Shown: in pieces, positions 1-7,200 of the stretch | Position numbering within the stretch: position 1 is the first letter of the stretch | Layout of the letters: each line of letters opens with the position of its first letter | Source of the DNA: Pseudomonadales bacterium | GTDB lineage: Bacteria > Pseudomonadota > Gammaproteobacteria > Pseudomonadales > UBA3067 | Assembly: GCA_016763235.1 (NCBI GenBank) | Contig: JAESUE010000399.1 | Span: 1 to 19,511 of the forward strand | Direction of reading: 5' to 3' | Length of the DNA stretch: 19,511 bases | Made by a program: the position numbers and the translations under genes | The notes under the pieces: model-generated | Database searches by the model: none | Told to the model about the DNA's origin: nothing | The model's input: only the letters and a program-made list of their open reading frames with translations

Positions 1-251
1 AAACGCCTTGATGAGATTGGACGAAGCATCAAACGTGCGCGCTCAGGCACAGGGGTGTTACTCCAACTTGAAAAAGCTTTTTGAGCCGACGCAATGGCCT
101 GATCAACTTCTTCATCGGTGGCGCAAGGTACCTGAGCAATGACCTCTTGGGTAGCAGGATTAGTAACATCAATCCAGATTTTAGTACTACTGGTTTGCAG
201 CTGACCATTAATCAACTGCTTGACCTTGTTTGATCCTAAATGACTACTCAT
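1..251 (-). CDS. mmsA: Methylmalonate-semialdehyde dehydrogenase (CoA-acylating), N-terminal part, runs off window
   Basis: The minus-strand reading from ATG at 249-251 gives an aldehyde dehydrogenase N-terminus of the MmsA type: INGQ near residue 14, then DVTNPATQEVIAQVP, then the DEEVDQAI and AFSSWSNTPVPERARLM segments in family order. MmsA oxidises methylmalonate or malonate semialdehyde to an acyl-CoA in valine or inositol catabolism, in the cytoplasm. Only about 83 codons are present and the active-site Cys lies outside the window. After Met-Leu-Arg (about 26 bases from the edge) the frame reads PISSRR, whereas family members have Phe-Gln-x-Leu-Ile-Lys; another frame reads NLIKAF there. 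A small deletion breaking the gene is therefore possible. The family call is firm; intactness is not. Confidence 0.82.
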   Translation of the reverse strand, partial: MSSHLGSNKVKQLINGQLQTSSTKIWIDVTNPATQEVIAQVPCATDEEVDQAIASAQKAFSSWSNTPVPERARLMLRPISSRR

Positions 252-281
252 TGTATACGCTCATTAAGCATTTAATAGGAA

Positions 282-410
282 TATACCCTATAGCGTTATA
301 GCTTGCGGCCTTTTTAGCACAGACCTTTTTTGCCATGCGTCGTTGTCGCGCCTTGCCTGTAAAAAAACAGACGCACCTCTAACACTGCTATCTATAACAT
401 TATGGGTATA
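282..410. repeat. MITE-like element with imperfect terminal inverted repeats
   Basis: The left end 282-301 reads TATACCCTATAGCGTTATAG. The right end 392-410, read on the other strand, gives TATACCC-ATAATG-TTATAG, so the termini match over about 19 bases with a few differences and a small gap. The roughly 90 bases between them carry no coding potential. A small non-autonomous palindromic element next to the mmsA start is the simplest reading. No target-site duplication is obvious, and no second copy is in the window. Confidence 0.4.
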
Positions 411-621
411 GCGACTCGAGTAAATCATGCCATACTCTTTATGGAAATAAAATAGCAACTGACTATGGTAGTTAACGACAAACGTTTTGCTGAGACACGA
501 TCAACTCTCACCCTGTTGTTTTTTGTTTGAATGGTTTCTACGTGCTCATGGCCGACTATCATTCAAAGCCTATTCCCTAAATGGAATAAATCCAGCACTT
601 TAAGAGTTAGCGTCAACGTAC

Positions 622-853
622 TCACCTACTAATCACAGAGGAAACAGAGTACTTCCCAAATGCCAGATGGCTCTTTAGATAACCACTGTATCTTGGGGGA
701 TTATTATCAATACCGAAAATGCGGGACACTTTAAATTGTAAACACCACCACCTCCTCACAAAAAACACACCACTTTGTTTTATATTCAAATTATTCTTAC
801 GAATCTTTCATGTTTTATCTGACATTACCGCTGATATATTAAAAAATAATATC
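622..853 (-). pseudogene. Deletion-scarred second copy of the GFA-family gene
   Basis: Reading the minus strand from about 720 to the TGA at 622-624 gives 32 residues containing NNPPRYSGYLKSHLAFGK, which align residue for residue with the C-terminus of the intact GFA protein at 2509-2979 (NLPKYSGYIKSQLAFGK). At 807-845 the DNA again matches the region around and upstream of that gene's start: TTCAT, then TTATCT, CATTA, CGCTG, TTAAAAAA. The body of the gene, including all zinc cysteines, is missing between the two matched ends. This is a duplicated GFA locus that has lost its middle and decayed. Both copies also keep a hairpin-forming stretch at their 5' flank (831-853 here). Confidence 0.75.
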
Positions 854-949
854 GCCGCGCAAGGCACCAAATCCCTCTCTTCTTAGACCTGATTACCCTA
901 CCCCGATTTAATGCTTAATGCCGTCATAGGCATGGTGGCTCTTAGCGGC

Positions 950-1059
950 GCTTGTCGAATTTTCCACTTAAAAGTGCCCTCGCCAGAATAAGAACCTCGT
1001 TAGTACTGGTTAGCGCCATCAGGCTATTTATAAAAAGACGCCGACGGAATTCGACAAGC
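950..1059. repeat. Perfect 12-bp inverted repeat bounding about 110 bp
   Basis: GCTTGTCGAATT at 950-961 and its exact reverse complement AATTCGACAAGC at 1048-1059 face each other across 86 bases. The interior carries no recognisable gene, and no target duplication flanks the pair. It may be a small non-autonomous element or the remains of one. Confidence 0.45.
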
Positions 1060-1319
1060 TACTATCCATCAAAGGAGGTGTCATTGGTAACGCGTGAAAC
1101 GCTGGGCTTAACTTCTTGCTACCCTGTCTTCTTTAAATAGTATAATAATACAATGCACCTGACCCCCTAATATACTGAGCGGCTTTAAAATCCAGTGGCG
1201 CACTTACTAGTTGTAAGTGGAATCAAGAGCTTGATAAAAAAGAGCCTACTGGAAATATTAAAACCCCAGGGCACGTCGTGAAACAAAGCATAGCGGCTTG
1301 GTGAGGCTACTGCGATTTG

Positions 1320-1466
1320 CTAACTTTTTACTACCTTCTTAAACTGTTTCTTACCTACCAAGCCTGAATTTTCTTCATCTATTTTTGGGCGGCTTGCATT
1401 AACAATAACCTTTGACCAATTAGTTCTCCCGAGGGATTTATGGCCTTTTACGTGGTTTTTAATCAC
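1320..1466 (-). CDS. Small basic ORF behind brnA, possibly an antitoxin fragment
   Basis: A 48-residue frame from GTG at 1464-1466 to TAG at 1320-1322, on the same strand as brnTA and starting just after the brnA stop. The peptide is Lys-rich and contains SLGRTNW, SRPKIDEEN and KKQFKKV. The order S-x-T-N-W, then D-E-E-N, then a final F-K-K-V resembles the C-terminal half of BrnA-like antitoxins and the end of the brnA product next door. A good AGGAG at 1484-1488 sits at the brnA stop but is 18 bases from the GTG. It could be a decayed second antitoxin or chance; I do not assign a function. Confidence 0.3.
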   Translation of the reverse strand: MIKNHVKGHKSLGRTNWSKVIVNASRPKIDEENSGLVGKKQFKKVVKS

Positions 1467-1480
1467 TTTGTTTTCTATTA

Positions 1481-1675
1481 TTAACTCCTTTTTTGTGTAA
1501 CTTTTTTAAATTCTACAAGCTCTTTATCGGTTAAAATAGATGCATCAGGATCTGCCTTGGCATTCTCTTCTATTTCTTCTTCAGTCATTTTTTTTAGGCG
1601 TTCACAATCAGTGTTTCCATCAGCAGAATCACCTTTATTTCTTTTAATGTGAGTGTCCGTTGACATAACTATCAC
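1481..1675 (-). CDS. brnA: BrnA-type antitoxin
   Basis: A 64-residue acidic protein whose core, MTEEEIEENAKADPDAS followed by LTDKELVEFKKV, is the typical BrnA signature. BrnA antitoxins bind and neutralise the BrnT ribonuclease, and the complex represses its own operon. The ATG overlaps the end of brnT by four bases, giving tight translational coupling and the toxin-first order usual for brnTA. The protein is shorter than many BrnA: it ends soon after FKKV, and an N-terminal stretch (residues 1-28, polar and low-complexity) replaces part of the usual sequence. DNA binding is assumed from the family, not visible as a clear motif. Confidence 0.85.
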   Translation of the reverse strand: MIVMSTDTHIKRNKGDSADGNTDCERLKKMTEEEIEENAKADPDASILTDKELVEFKKVTQKRS

Positions 1676-1962
1676 CTCGTTTTCATGTTTTCATAGATCG
1701 CACGCTTTTTTTGACTGGCAGTTCTAGCAGAAATCATTCTTCTTGACGTGCCACTTTTCCTCCATGTATACACTGCCATTAAAACACCTGGCTTTGCCTC
1801 TCCAACAACCTGTATTCGCTCTTCACCATAATTATTTCTATCATCGATAGCGTCAACCCTCTCATCGTCATAAAATATAGTTACGGCATCATTAAAATAA
1901 ACCCCGTGTTTTTCTATATTTTTGTTACTATCCCGCTCGAATAACACACCTCCCCCCTGCAT
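1672..1962 (-). CDS. brnT: BrnT-type ribonuclease toxin
   Basis: A 96-residue protein of the BrnT family, which has a RelE-like fold and cleaves RNA to arrest growth. The family landmarks appear in order: LFERDSNKNIEKHGV (residues 7-21), YFNDAVTIFYDD, GEERIQVVGEA (about 46-56), and the C-terminal RRMISARTASQKKRAIYEN. The ATG at 1960-1962 has no good ribosome site. A GTG five codons in (FER follows) sits directly behind a G-rich GGGGGGAGG, but spacing is too short for a confident choice. It precedes and overlaps brnA. Complete length suggests an active pair. Confidence 0.87.
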   Translation of the reverse strand: MQGGGVLFERDSNKNIEKHGVYFNDAVTIFYDDERVDAIDDRNNYGEERIQVVGEAKPGVLMAVYTWRKSGTSRRMISARTASQKKRAIYENMKTR

Positions 1963-1973
1963 AAGGCTAAAGC

Positions 1974-2006
1974 TACGGGGCAGTGAGCACTACCTTAAAC
2001 CCCGTA
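1974..2006. promoter_or_regulatory. Inverted repeat in the brnT/lipoprotein divergent spacer
   Basis: TACGGGG at 1974-1980 and CCCCGTA at 2000-2006 form a 7-bp perfect inverted repeat with a 19-base spacer, inside the only region that can hold the brnTA promoter. It may be the autoregulatory operator bound by BrnA/BrnT. A T-run at 2008-2013 also gives it a terminator-like look for plus-strand reading. The choice between the two is inference. Confidence 0.4.
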
Positions 2007-2035
2007 ATTTTTTATATTAATTTAAGATCATTATT

Positions 2036-2428
2036 ATGCTGAAAATTCTCGCCCTATTACTTAGCCTATTGGCTTTATCTGCTTGCGGTAGCTGTAATAC
2101 TGAAAATTTAATTTATTCTAGCTTTGGCGGAAATGAAAGCATAACAAGCCTAGAGTTATTACCAAACAATATGTTTAATTTGAAACATGAGTCTTGGAAG
2201 CCAGGCCAAAAAGATAAAAGTACGAAAAGTAATTCTCAAGGCCAATGGTCATGCAATAAAAACAATATTCAGTTGAATATTGAAAATAAACACCACTCTT
2301 CAAGCTTAGTTGTTATAGGGAAAAACCCATTGGGCTTAGATGAAAAAGAAGTCGCTCTTCATTTTCAAGAAGGTGATATTGATTTTCTATCAAATGAAAT
2401 TCTTTACCCCTCTTATTTAGAAGACTGA
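2036..2428 (+). CDS. Small lipoprotein of unknown function
   Basis: 130 residues. It begins with a short basic head and hydrophobic run ending in the lipobox LLALSAC, with Cys17 as the lipidation site and Gly next, so export by Sec and lipid anchoring by Lgt/Lsp are expected. Mature residues after Cys are Gly-Ser, not Asp, which favours outer-membrane sorting. The rest contains GQWSCNKNNIQLNI and is compatible with a small beta-rich domain, but I recognise no named family. It is divergent from brnTA and convergent with the GFA gene, so it is probably monocistronic. The ribosome site upstream of the ATG is weak. Confidence 0.8.
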   Translation: MLKILALLLSLLALSACGSCNTENLIYSSFGGNESITSLELLPNNMFNLKHESWKPGQKDKSTKSNSQGQWSCNKNNIQLNIENKHHSSSLVVIGKNPLGLDEKEVALHFQEGDIDFLSNEILYPSYLED

Positions 2429-2455
2429 TTTTTTATAATGAACAAGATTGGATTG

Positions 2456-2499
2456 TGCTTTTTACGCAGCGTGACATGCCCTATAGAATGTAAAAAGCA
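2456..2499. terminator. Hairpin between convergent genes
   Basis: TGCTTTTTAC (2456-2465) and GTAAAAAGCA (2490-2499) are exact 10-bp inverted repeats with a 24-base loop, lying between the lipoprotein stop and the GFA gene stop. Its position suits a bidirectional terminator, but the stem is AT-rich and the loop long, so it may be another small palindromic element. Confidence 0.4.
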
Positions 2500-2508
2500 G
2501 CCACGCAC

Positions 2509-2979
2509 TTACCTACGAATCATAGCGGAAACAAGATGCTTTCCAAACGCCAGTTGGCTTTTTATATAACCACTGTATTTTGGAAGGTTATCATCCATAT
2601 CGGAAATGCGGCGATGATAAAAGCTGTGAAAAGCGGGTTCTGGAAGCGTGACAGTTTCGCTAATATTTGCGCTGGGTATTATTGAGAGTTTTGGGAATAG
2701 CGGCATGTTCATAAATTCGATTGCCGGGTTGCCACATGCCGAGCACTTTCCTCTTTGCACTGCAGGAGGGGCGCTATACGTTTTAAATGTTACGCAGTTA
2801 TTTTCAGGCAGCATGATGTCTTTAGCATAAAACACCGTAATATCTGCATATGGGCTTTGATTAAAATCTTGGCAAATCTCACAGTGACAGAGCGCCCGAA
2901 TAATTGGTTTACCTAGAACGGTAAATGTCGTTTCTCCACAAGAGCAACGACCATTTTGTTCTATATTTAGATGCTTCAT
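2509..2979 (-). CDS. GFA-family (CENP-V/GFA domain) zinc protein
   Basis: 156 residues with the GFA/Mss4-like zinc pattern: Cys12-x-Cys14 in GRCSCGE, Cys31-x-Cys33-x2-Cys36 in CHCEICQ, and Cys79-x2-Cys82 in GKCSACGNPAIEF. The family is named after the glutathione-dependent formaldehyde-activating enzyme, which promotes S-hydroxymethylglutathione formation. Most short single-domain members have no proven substrate, so only the fold is claimed. It is cytoplasmic with no signal peptide. The C-terminal half (NLPKYSGYIKSQLAFGK) is duplicated as a remnant at 622-720. The start at 2977-2979 is supported because the same TTCAT and upstream bases are conserved in that remnant. Confidence 0.87.
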   Translation of the reverse strand: MKHLNIEQNGRCSCGETTFTVLGKPIIRALCHCEICQDFNQSPYADITVFYAKDIMLPENNCVTFKTYSAPPAVQRGKCSACGNPAIEFMNMPLFPKLSIIPSANISETVTLPEPAFHSFYHRRISDMDDNLPKYSGYIKSQLAFGKHLVSAMIRR

Positions 2980-3001
2980 ATGTCCCTTTATCTCGCATTA
3001 T

Positions 3002-3040
3002 CGCTGGCATGTTAAAAAAACCATTAAACATTAACCAGCG
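3002..3040. terminator. Stem-loop between the OmpA-like gene and the GFA gene
   Basis: CGCTGG (3002-3007) pairs with CCAGCG (3035-3040), with an inner ATGTTAA / TTAAACAT pairing carrying a bulge. It lies downstream of the OmpA-like stop on the minus strand and upstream of the GFA start. A related hairpin stretch is kept in the decayed GFA copy at 831-853. It may end the surface-protein operon or control the GFA gene. Confidence 0.45.
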
Positions 3041-3074
3041 ACGAAGAACAAGACGAAAGAGATTGCCGATGGCC

Positions 3075-4250
3075 TTACCTCATCCTCATCTCAACACGAC
3101 GTTTTGGCTGCCGCACTGTTGTAGACTTATTTTTTACAACGGGTCTTGTTTCACCAAAACCTTCTGCTGCAATGCGTATTTGTTTAACACCCATGCCAAC
3201 CAGGTATGTCTTAATAACGTTGGCTCTTTTTATTGATAGCTGAAGGTTTTCACTTGCATCACCCGCGCTACCGGTATGCACTTGTATTTGTACTTTCACT
3301 CCGTCATATTCGTCCATGATATCTGCAATGAGATCGAGCACTATCATGGCAACTTCTGTTAGTTCAACGGAGCTTTTCTTAAAATCAATGTTGCTTAAAT
3401 CTATGCCTGTCATTTCATTTTTTGCGGCTCGTAATCCTTTGTTCACACGTGGCGCAGATTTTACGGGTATGGCTTTTGGTGTTTCTTTCTTTTCTGCAAG
3501 TGGGCTTTGTTCTTCACTTTCGATTGGCGCTTCTACACTGGCAGTAATTTCTCTTTCTTGATCAGGGCAACCACTGATATTTAGTACTGATAAGCGCGGT
3601 GTGTCGGGGCAAAGATCTTGGTCATCGGGCACGCCATCCTCATCCCTATCGCTGGCTTTAAACAGCTTGGCCAATCGTTTCGATTTCACTACAAATTTGC
3701 TTAGTAATGAGAGTGATAGTAAGTTTGCATCAGCGGCATATTGATCATAATCGGCACGCACACTGATGTTTTTAGTGATGGCCCATTCTGCGCCAAGGCC
3801 ATAGCTTATTTGCATATTACTTTCTTGCTCATAGGGTATCAATGACGAAGTGCTTTTATTGCTGATAGTTGCTATGCCACCTTTTGCGTAAAGGCCCAAT
3901 TTATCCATCGGTTTGTAAAAATAATAACTGCCTGATGCAGATAAAACTCCGTAACTTAAACCGCCGATTTCCTGCCCCGGTTGTAAGCGGTGGCTAAAGG
4001 TGGCGTCACCGAGGTTTGCGTAAGTAAAATCAATACTCGCATTATCCAACACCCGGTAACCAAGCAATAATTTATAAGCGCTGGCGGTTTTTTCTTCTGT
4101 TATTAAAAAACTTTCGGCTGGCACTTCCGGCGAGAGGGAAGAGATACCAAAACCACCTCCTGCATAAAAGTTAAGGTCGATGGTTTCAGCGTTAGCCACT
4201 GAAGCGAAAACAATAAGAACTAGGCAGGTGAAGCGTTGAATAAAAATAAT
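3075..4250 (-). CDS. OmpA-family protein: outer-membrane barrel, TSP3 linker, OmpA peptidoglycan domain
   Basis: From GTG at 4197-4199 the frame gives 374 residues, but 17 further in-frame codons upstream complete a signal peptide (LVLIVFASVANA, cleavage before ETIDLNFYAGG). No ATG, GTG or TTG opens that longer frame. The only initiators are ATT codons at 4248-4250 and 4245-4247, 6-9 bases after AAGGG at 4257-4261. An ATG at 4253-4255 is one base out of frame. Counting from GTG: residues 5-170 form an OmpA/OprF-like eight-strand barrel with YAGGGFG and a C-terminal FVV; 184-212 hold a calcium-type TSP3 motif, DRDEDGVPDDQDLCPDTP; 215-262 is an acidic/basic linker; 270-374 is OmpA_C with LSIKRAN and GFGETRP. 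It follows the giant repeat gene by 14 bases, so the two are almost surely one operon. Confidence 0.87.
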   Translation of the reverse strand: MIFIQRFTCLVLIVFASVANAETIDLNFYAGGGFGISSLSPEVPAESFLITEEKTASAYKLLLGYRVLDNASIDFTYANLGDATFSHRLQPGQEIGGLSYGVLSASGSYYFYKPMDKLGLYAKGGIATISNKSTSSLIPYEQESNMQISYGLGAEWAITKNISVRADYDQYAADANLLSLSLLSKFVVKSKRLAKLFKASDRDEDGVPDDQDLCPDTPRLSVLNISGCPDQEREITASVEAPIESEEQSPLAEKKETPKAIPVKSAPRVNKGLRAAKNEMTGIDLSNIDFKKSSVELTEVAMIVLDLIADIMDEYDGVKVQIQVHTGSAGDASENLQLSIKRANVIKTYLVGMGVKQIRIAAEGFGETRPVVKNKSTTVRQPKRRVEMRMR

Positions 4251-4261
4251 ATCATTCCCTT
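4242..4261 (-). promoter_or_regulatory. Ribosome site and unusual start region of the OmpA-like gene
   Basis: On the minus strand AAGGG is followed by AATGAT and then ATT-ATT. The A5 run of the plus strand at 4242-4246 is one base short of putting the nearby ATG in frame with the signal peptide. Either AUU is the true start, as in infC and pcnB, or the run has lost a base. Confidence 0.55.
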
Positions 4262-4264
4262 GTT

Positions 4265-7200
4265 TTAATGACGGATGCTCTGCTTAAGTTTAGCAGCGGC
4301 TGGGATTAGTTTTACTTGCTGCTGTCTTAGTAAAATTAGAACACCGAGTAGTAGCAAGAAGGCGAGGTGAATGCTTCCACCTAAGGATGATTTTATGCCG
4401 ACTTCCCCTTCTAGCTGATCTTCTTTGCCATTGCCATTGAGGTCGGCACCCGCTTCTTGTTGGTCACTAAAGCCATCGTTGTCGCTATCCCAATCGAGGT
4501 AGTCGGGTAAGCCGTCACCATCGCTGTCTCTTATTCGCAGGGTTGAACCATTCACGCCTTTTTCTAAGCCATCATTTAAGCCGTTTTGATTTCCATCACC
4601 TGTCAGTAAAATTTGCCCTGTGCCATTTTCATCCAAACTTGCGTTGCCAGTTTCGTGAAGATCAAAAAGGCTATCGCCATCGCTGTCTAGGTCAATGTAG
4701 TTTGGGGCTCCATCGCTATCGCTGTCTAACAGGTCTGCTTTTGAGCTGATGCTGCTTTGAACTAGGCTGCCATTACTATTGATGTTGGATTCATTCTGGG
4801 CGAGAAATACAAAGCCCAGTTCAACGGTGTCTGTAATGCCGTCGCCATCGCTGTCCAAATCAAGATAATCCGGTACGCCGTCATGATCAAAGTCAGGGGG
4901 GTTATCGGGGAAACCATTTCCATCCAGATCAGCACCGCCTTCAATTAAATCAGGTGCGCCGTCGTTATCATCATCCACATCCAGGTAATCTAAAACGCCA
5001 TCCAAGTCGCTGTCACGGGTGAGGTCAAAGATATATAACTCAAGGTCGACAATATCAATCACGCCGTCAGTATTGGCATCTCCGAATGCCTGTTCAATTC
5101 GCCCATCACCATTTTGATCAAATTCAACATACTGCTCGGGCAGGTCCCAAAAGCCGTCATTGTTGCTGTCTAAGTCGAGATAGTCAGGCACGCCATCAGA
5201 ATCTGTATCGATGGGGGTGTCGGTTATTTGGAAGTTATCAGCACGACCATCGTTATTGATGTCTTCGATGCCGGCCCCTGCTTCTTGGGCATCAGGAAGG
5301 CCGTCGTTATCGCTATCTAGATCAAGAAAGTTGGCGATGCCGTCACCGTCACTATCCAACTCGGTGGCGCTCCCTTCGGCGAGATCGCTGATGCCGTCGT
5401 TGTCGCTGTCGTTATCGATATAATTCGCTAGGCCATCGTGGTCCTTATCTTCCACGCCCTCGTTTAGGTCGGTGATGCCATCACCATCGCTGTCTTCGTC
5501 GAGGTAATCGGGCAAGCCATCGTTATCGCTGTCAACAGGTTTTGCCGCATCATCGATGCCATCGCCGTTGGCGTCGTTTCCGCCGGTTTGATCCACATCG
5601 TAGAGATCACTGATGCCATCGCCATCGGAGTCGTTGCCAAATGCTCCCGATTCAATGCCGTCAGGAATGCCATCGTTGTCGCTGTCGGTATCACGAAAGT
5701 CAGCGATGCCATCACCGTCGCTGTCGGTACGGCTTTCGAGTAAATCAGGCACGCCGTCTCCGTCTTCATCGTTTGAGCTGTCGATATTGTCGGCGGTGCC
5801 GTCACCATCGCTGTCTTGCGGCATTAAACCATCGTCTACGCCATCATTATTGCTATCAATACCACCGGTGTTATCAATATCGAAGCTATCGTCGATGCCA
5901 TCACCATCGCTATCAATACCCGATGCGCCGCCCTCAATGCCATCGAGGATGCCATCATCATTGCTGTCGGTATCGAGGTAGTTGGGCCGCCCATCGTTAT
6001 CGCTATCAGGAAGGATAATATTGTCATCAATGCCGTCGTTATCGGCATCAACGCCACCTGTTTGATCAACATCAAAGCTATCTGAAATACCATCTGCGTC
6101 GCTGTCGTTCTGAATCAGTTGGTTTTCGTAGATGTCAGGGATGCCGTCGCCATCGCTGTCGGGGTCTCGGTTGTCTGGAATTCCATCTGCATCGGTATCT
6201 TGGGCGATGCTTTCGTCATCAACGCCATCGTTGTTGTTGTCGATGCCATTTGTTATGTCCACATCAAAGTGGTCATCGATGCCATCACCGTCACTGTCCA
6301 CCCCCTTTGCGCCGGATTCAATTTTATCTGGCACGCCATCGTTATCGCTGTCTACATCGAGATAGTCGACAATGCCGTCGCCATCACTGTCTATGCACGG
6401 TGTGTTGGGGCATTCCCAGCTATCCATCAGCAAATCACCATCACTATCCTGAACCAGTGTTGCGCTAACCATTGTACTGTCGGGGCTGGTATTACCTGCT
6501 GAGTCGTTGGAAAAGGCTTTAAATTGATTTGCGCCAAGCGCTAAGGTCGCGCTGTTACATGACCACGTTCCCGTTTCATCCGCTGTTTTCATACACGCCA
6601 AGAGATCAGTGCCGCCGCTATTCGTTACCAAGATGGTGACATCTGAGTTGGCTTCCGCAGTGCCCGAAATACGGGGAGTATCAGAACCAAGCAACTGGCC
6701 ATTTTTAGGGCTGCCAATCACTGGGGCAGACGGTGGTGTGTTATCCAATACAAACGTCACGGTTGCACTGGGGGCGCTGGTTTCGCCGGTTGGAGCTGAG
6801 GCAAGTGTCACCAGTGTAAAGCTCCCATCCATCAGCATACTGCTGGTACAAGACCAGTCGCCACTGCTGTTGGTAAGGGCGCTACAAAGGCTAATACTGT
6901 TTGCAAACACTCTGACTTCTGAAGCCGCTTCAGATTTGCCAATAATAGTAGGCGTTGTGTCGCTAATTAACGCGCCATCAGCGGGGCTAACAATTTGCGG
7001 TGGCGCAGGGACAGCGGTATCAATCGTAATACCCAAGCTCGTCCCGCTTCGGTTGCCGACCTGATCTACGGCCTCCACCAGTAATGAATGCACACCCTCC
7101 GCCAAGGTTAAGGTGGTGCATGTCCAATTGCCTGAACCATTGACGGTGGCTTGGCATAACAGGTTCTCCCCTTCTGAAACCTCTACGCTGATATTCGCTT

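Larger units (their letters stand above)
252..1319. other. Long spacer with decayed elements, no convincing intact gene
   Basis: About 1 kb between the mmsA-like start and the brnTA region. It holds an imperfect palindrome (282-410), a scarred GFA gene copy (622-853), a 12-bp inverted repeat pair (950-961 and 1048-1059) and a hairpin (1201-1219: CACTTAC, five-base loop, GTAAGTG). A perfect Shine-Dalgarno-like AAAGGAGGTG at 1071-1080 is followed by TTG at 1084 and an 18-codon frame ending at 1140. I do not recognise that peptide, so it is not called as a gene. The mmsA promoter should lie just right of 251. Confidence 0.6.

Noticed and set aside
952..1140. 62-codon plus-strand frame starting at TTG
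   Set aside because: It begins inside an inverted repeat, has a rare start with no ribosome site, and shows no recognisable protein pattern. Only the last 18 codons have a good Shine-Dalgarno, which is not enough to call a gene.
1150..1166. GCACCTGACCCC-like string that sometimes accompanies RAYT or other transposase remnants
   Set aside because: A single short match with nothing else around it; the similar GGGTCAGG near 17853 is too short to link the two.
2925..3236. 103-codon plus-strand frame between the GFA and OmpA-like genes
   Set aside because: It overlaps both well-supported minus-strand genes and the hairpin between them, with no family resemblance.
4408..6448. Regularly spaced short words suggesting a CRISPR or satellite array
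   Set aside because: The words vary, spacing is codon-phased and the minus strand reads as continuous TSP3 protein, so this is coding repetition.
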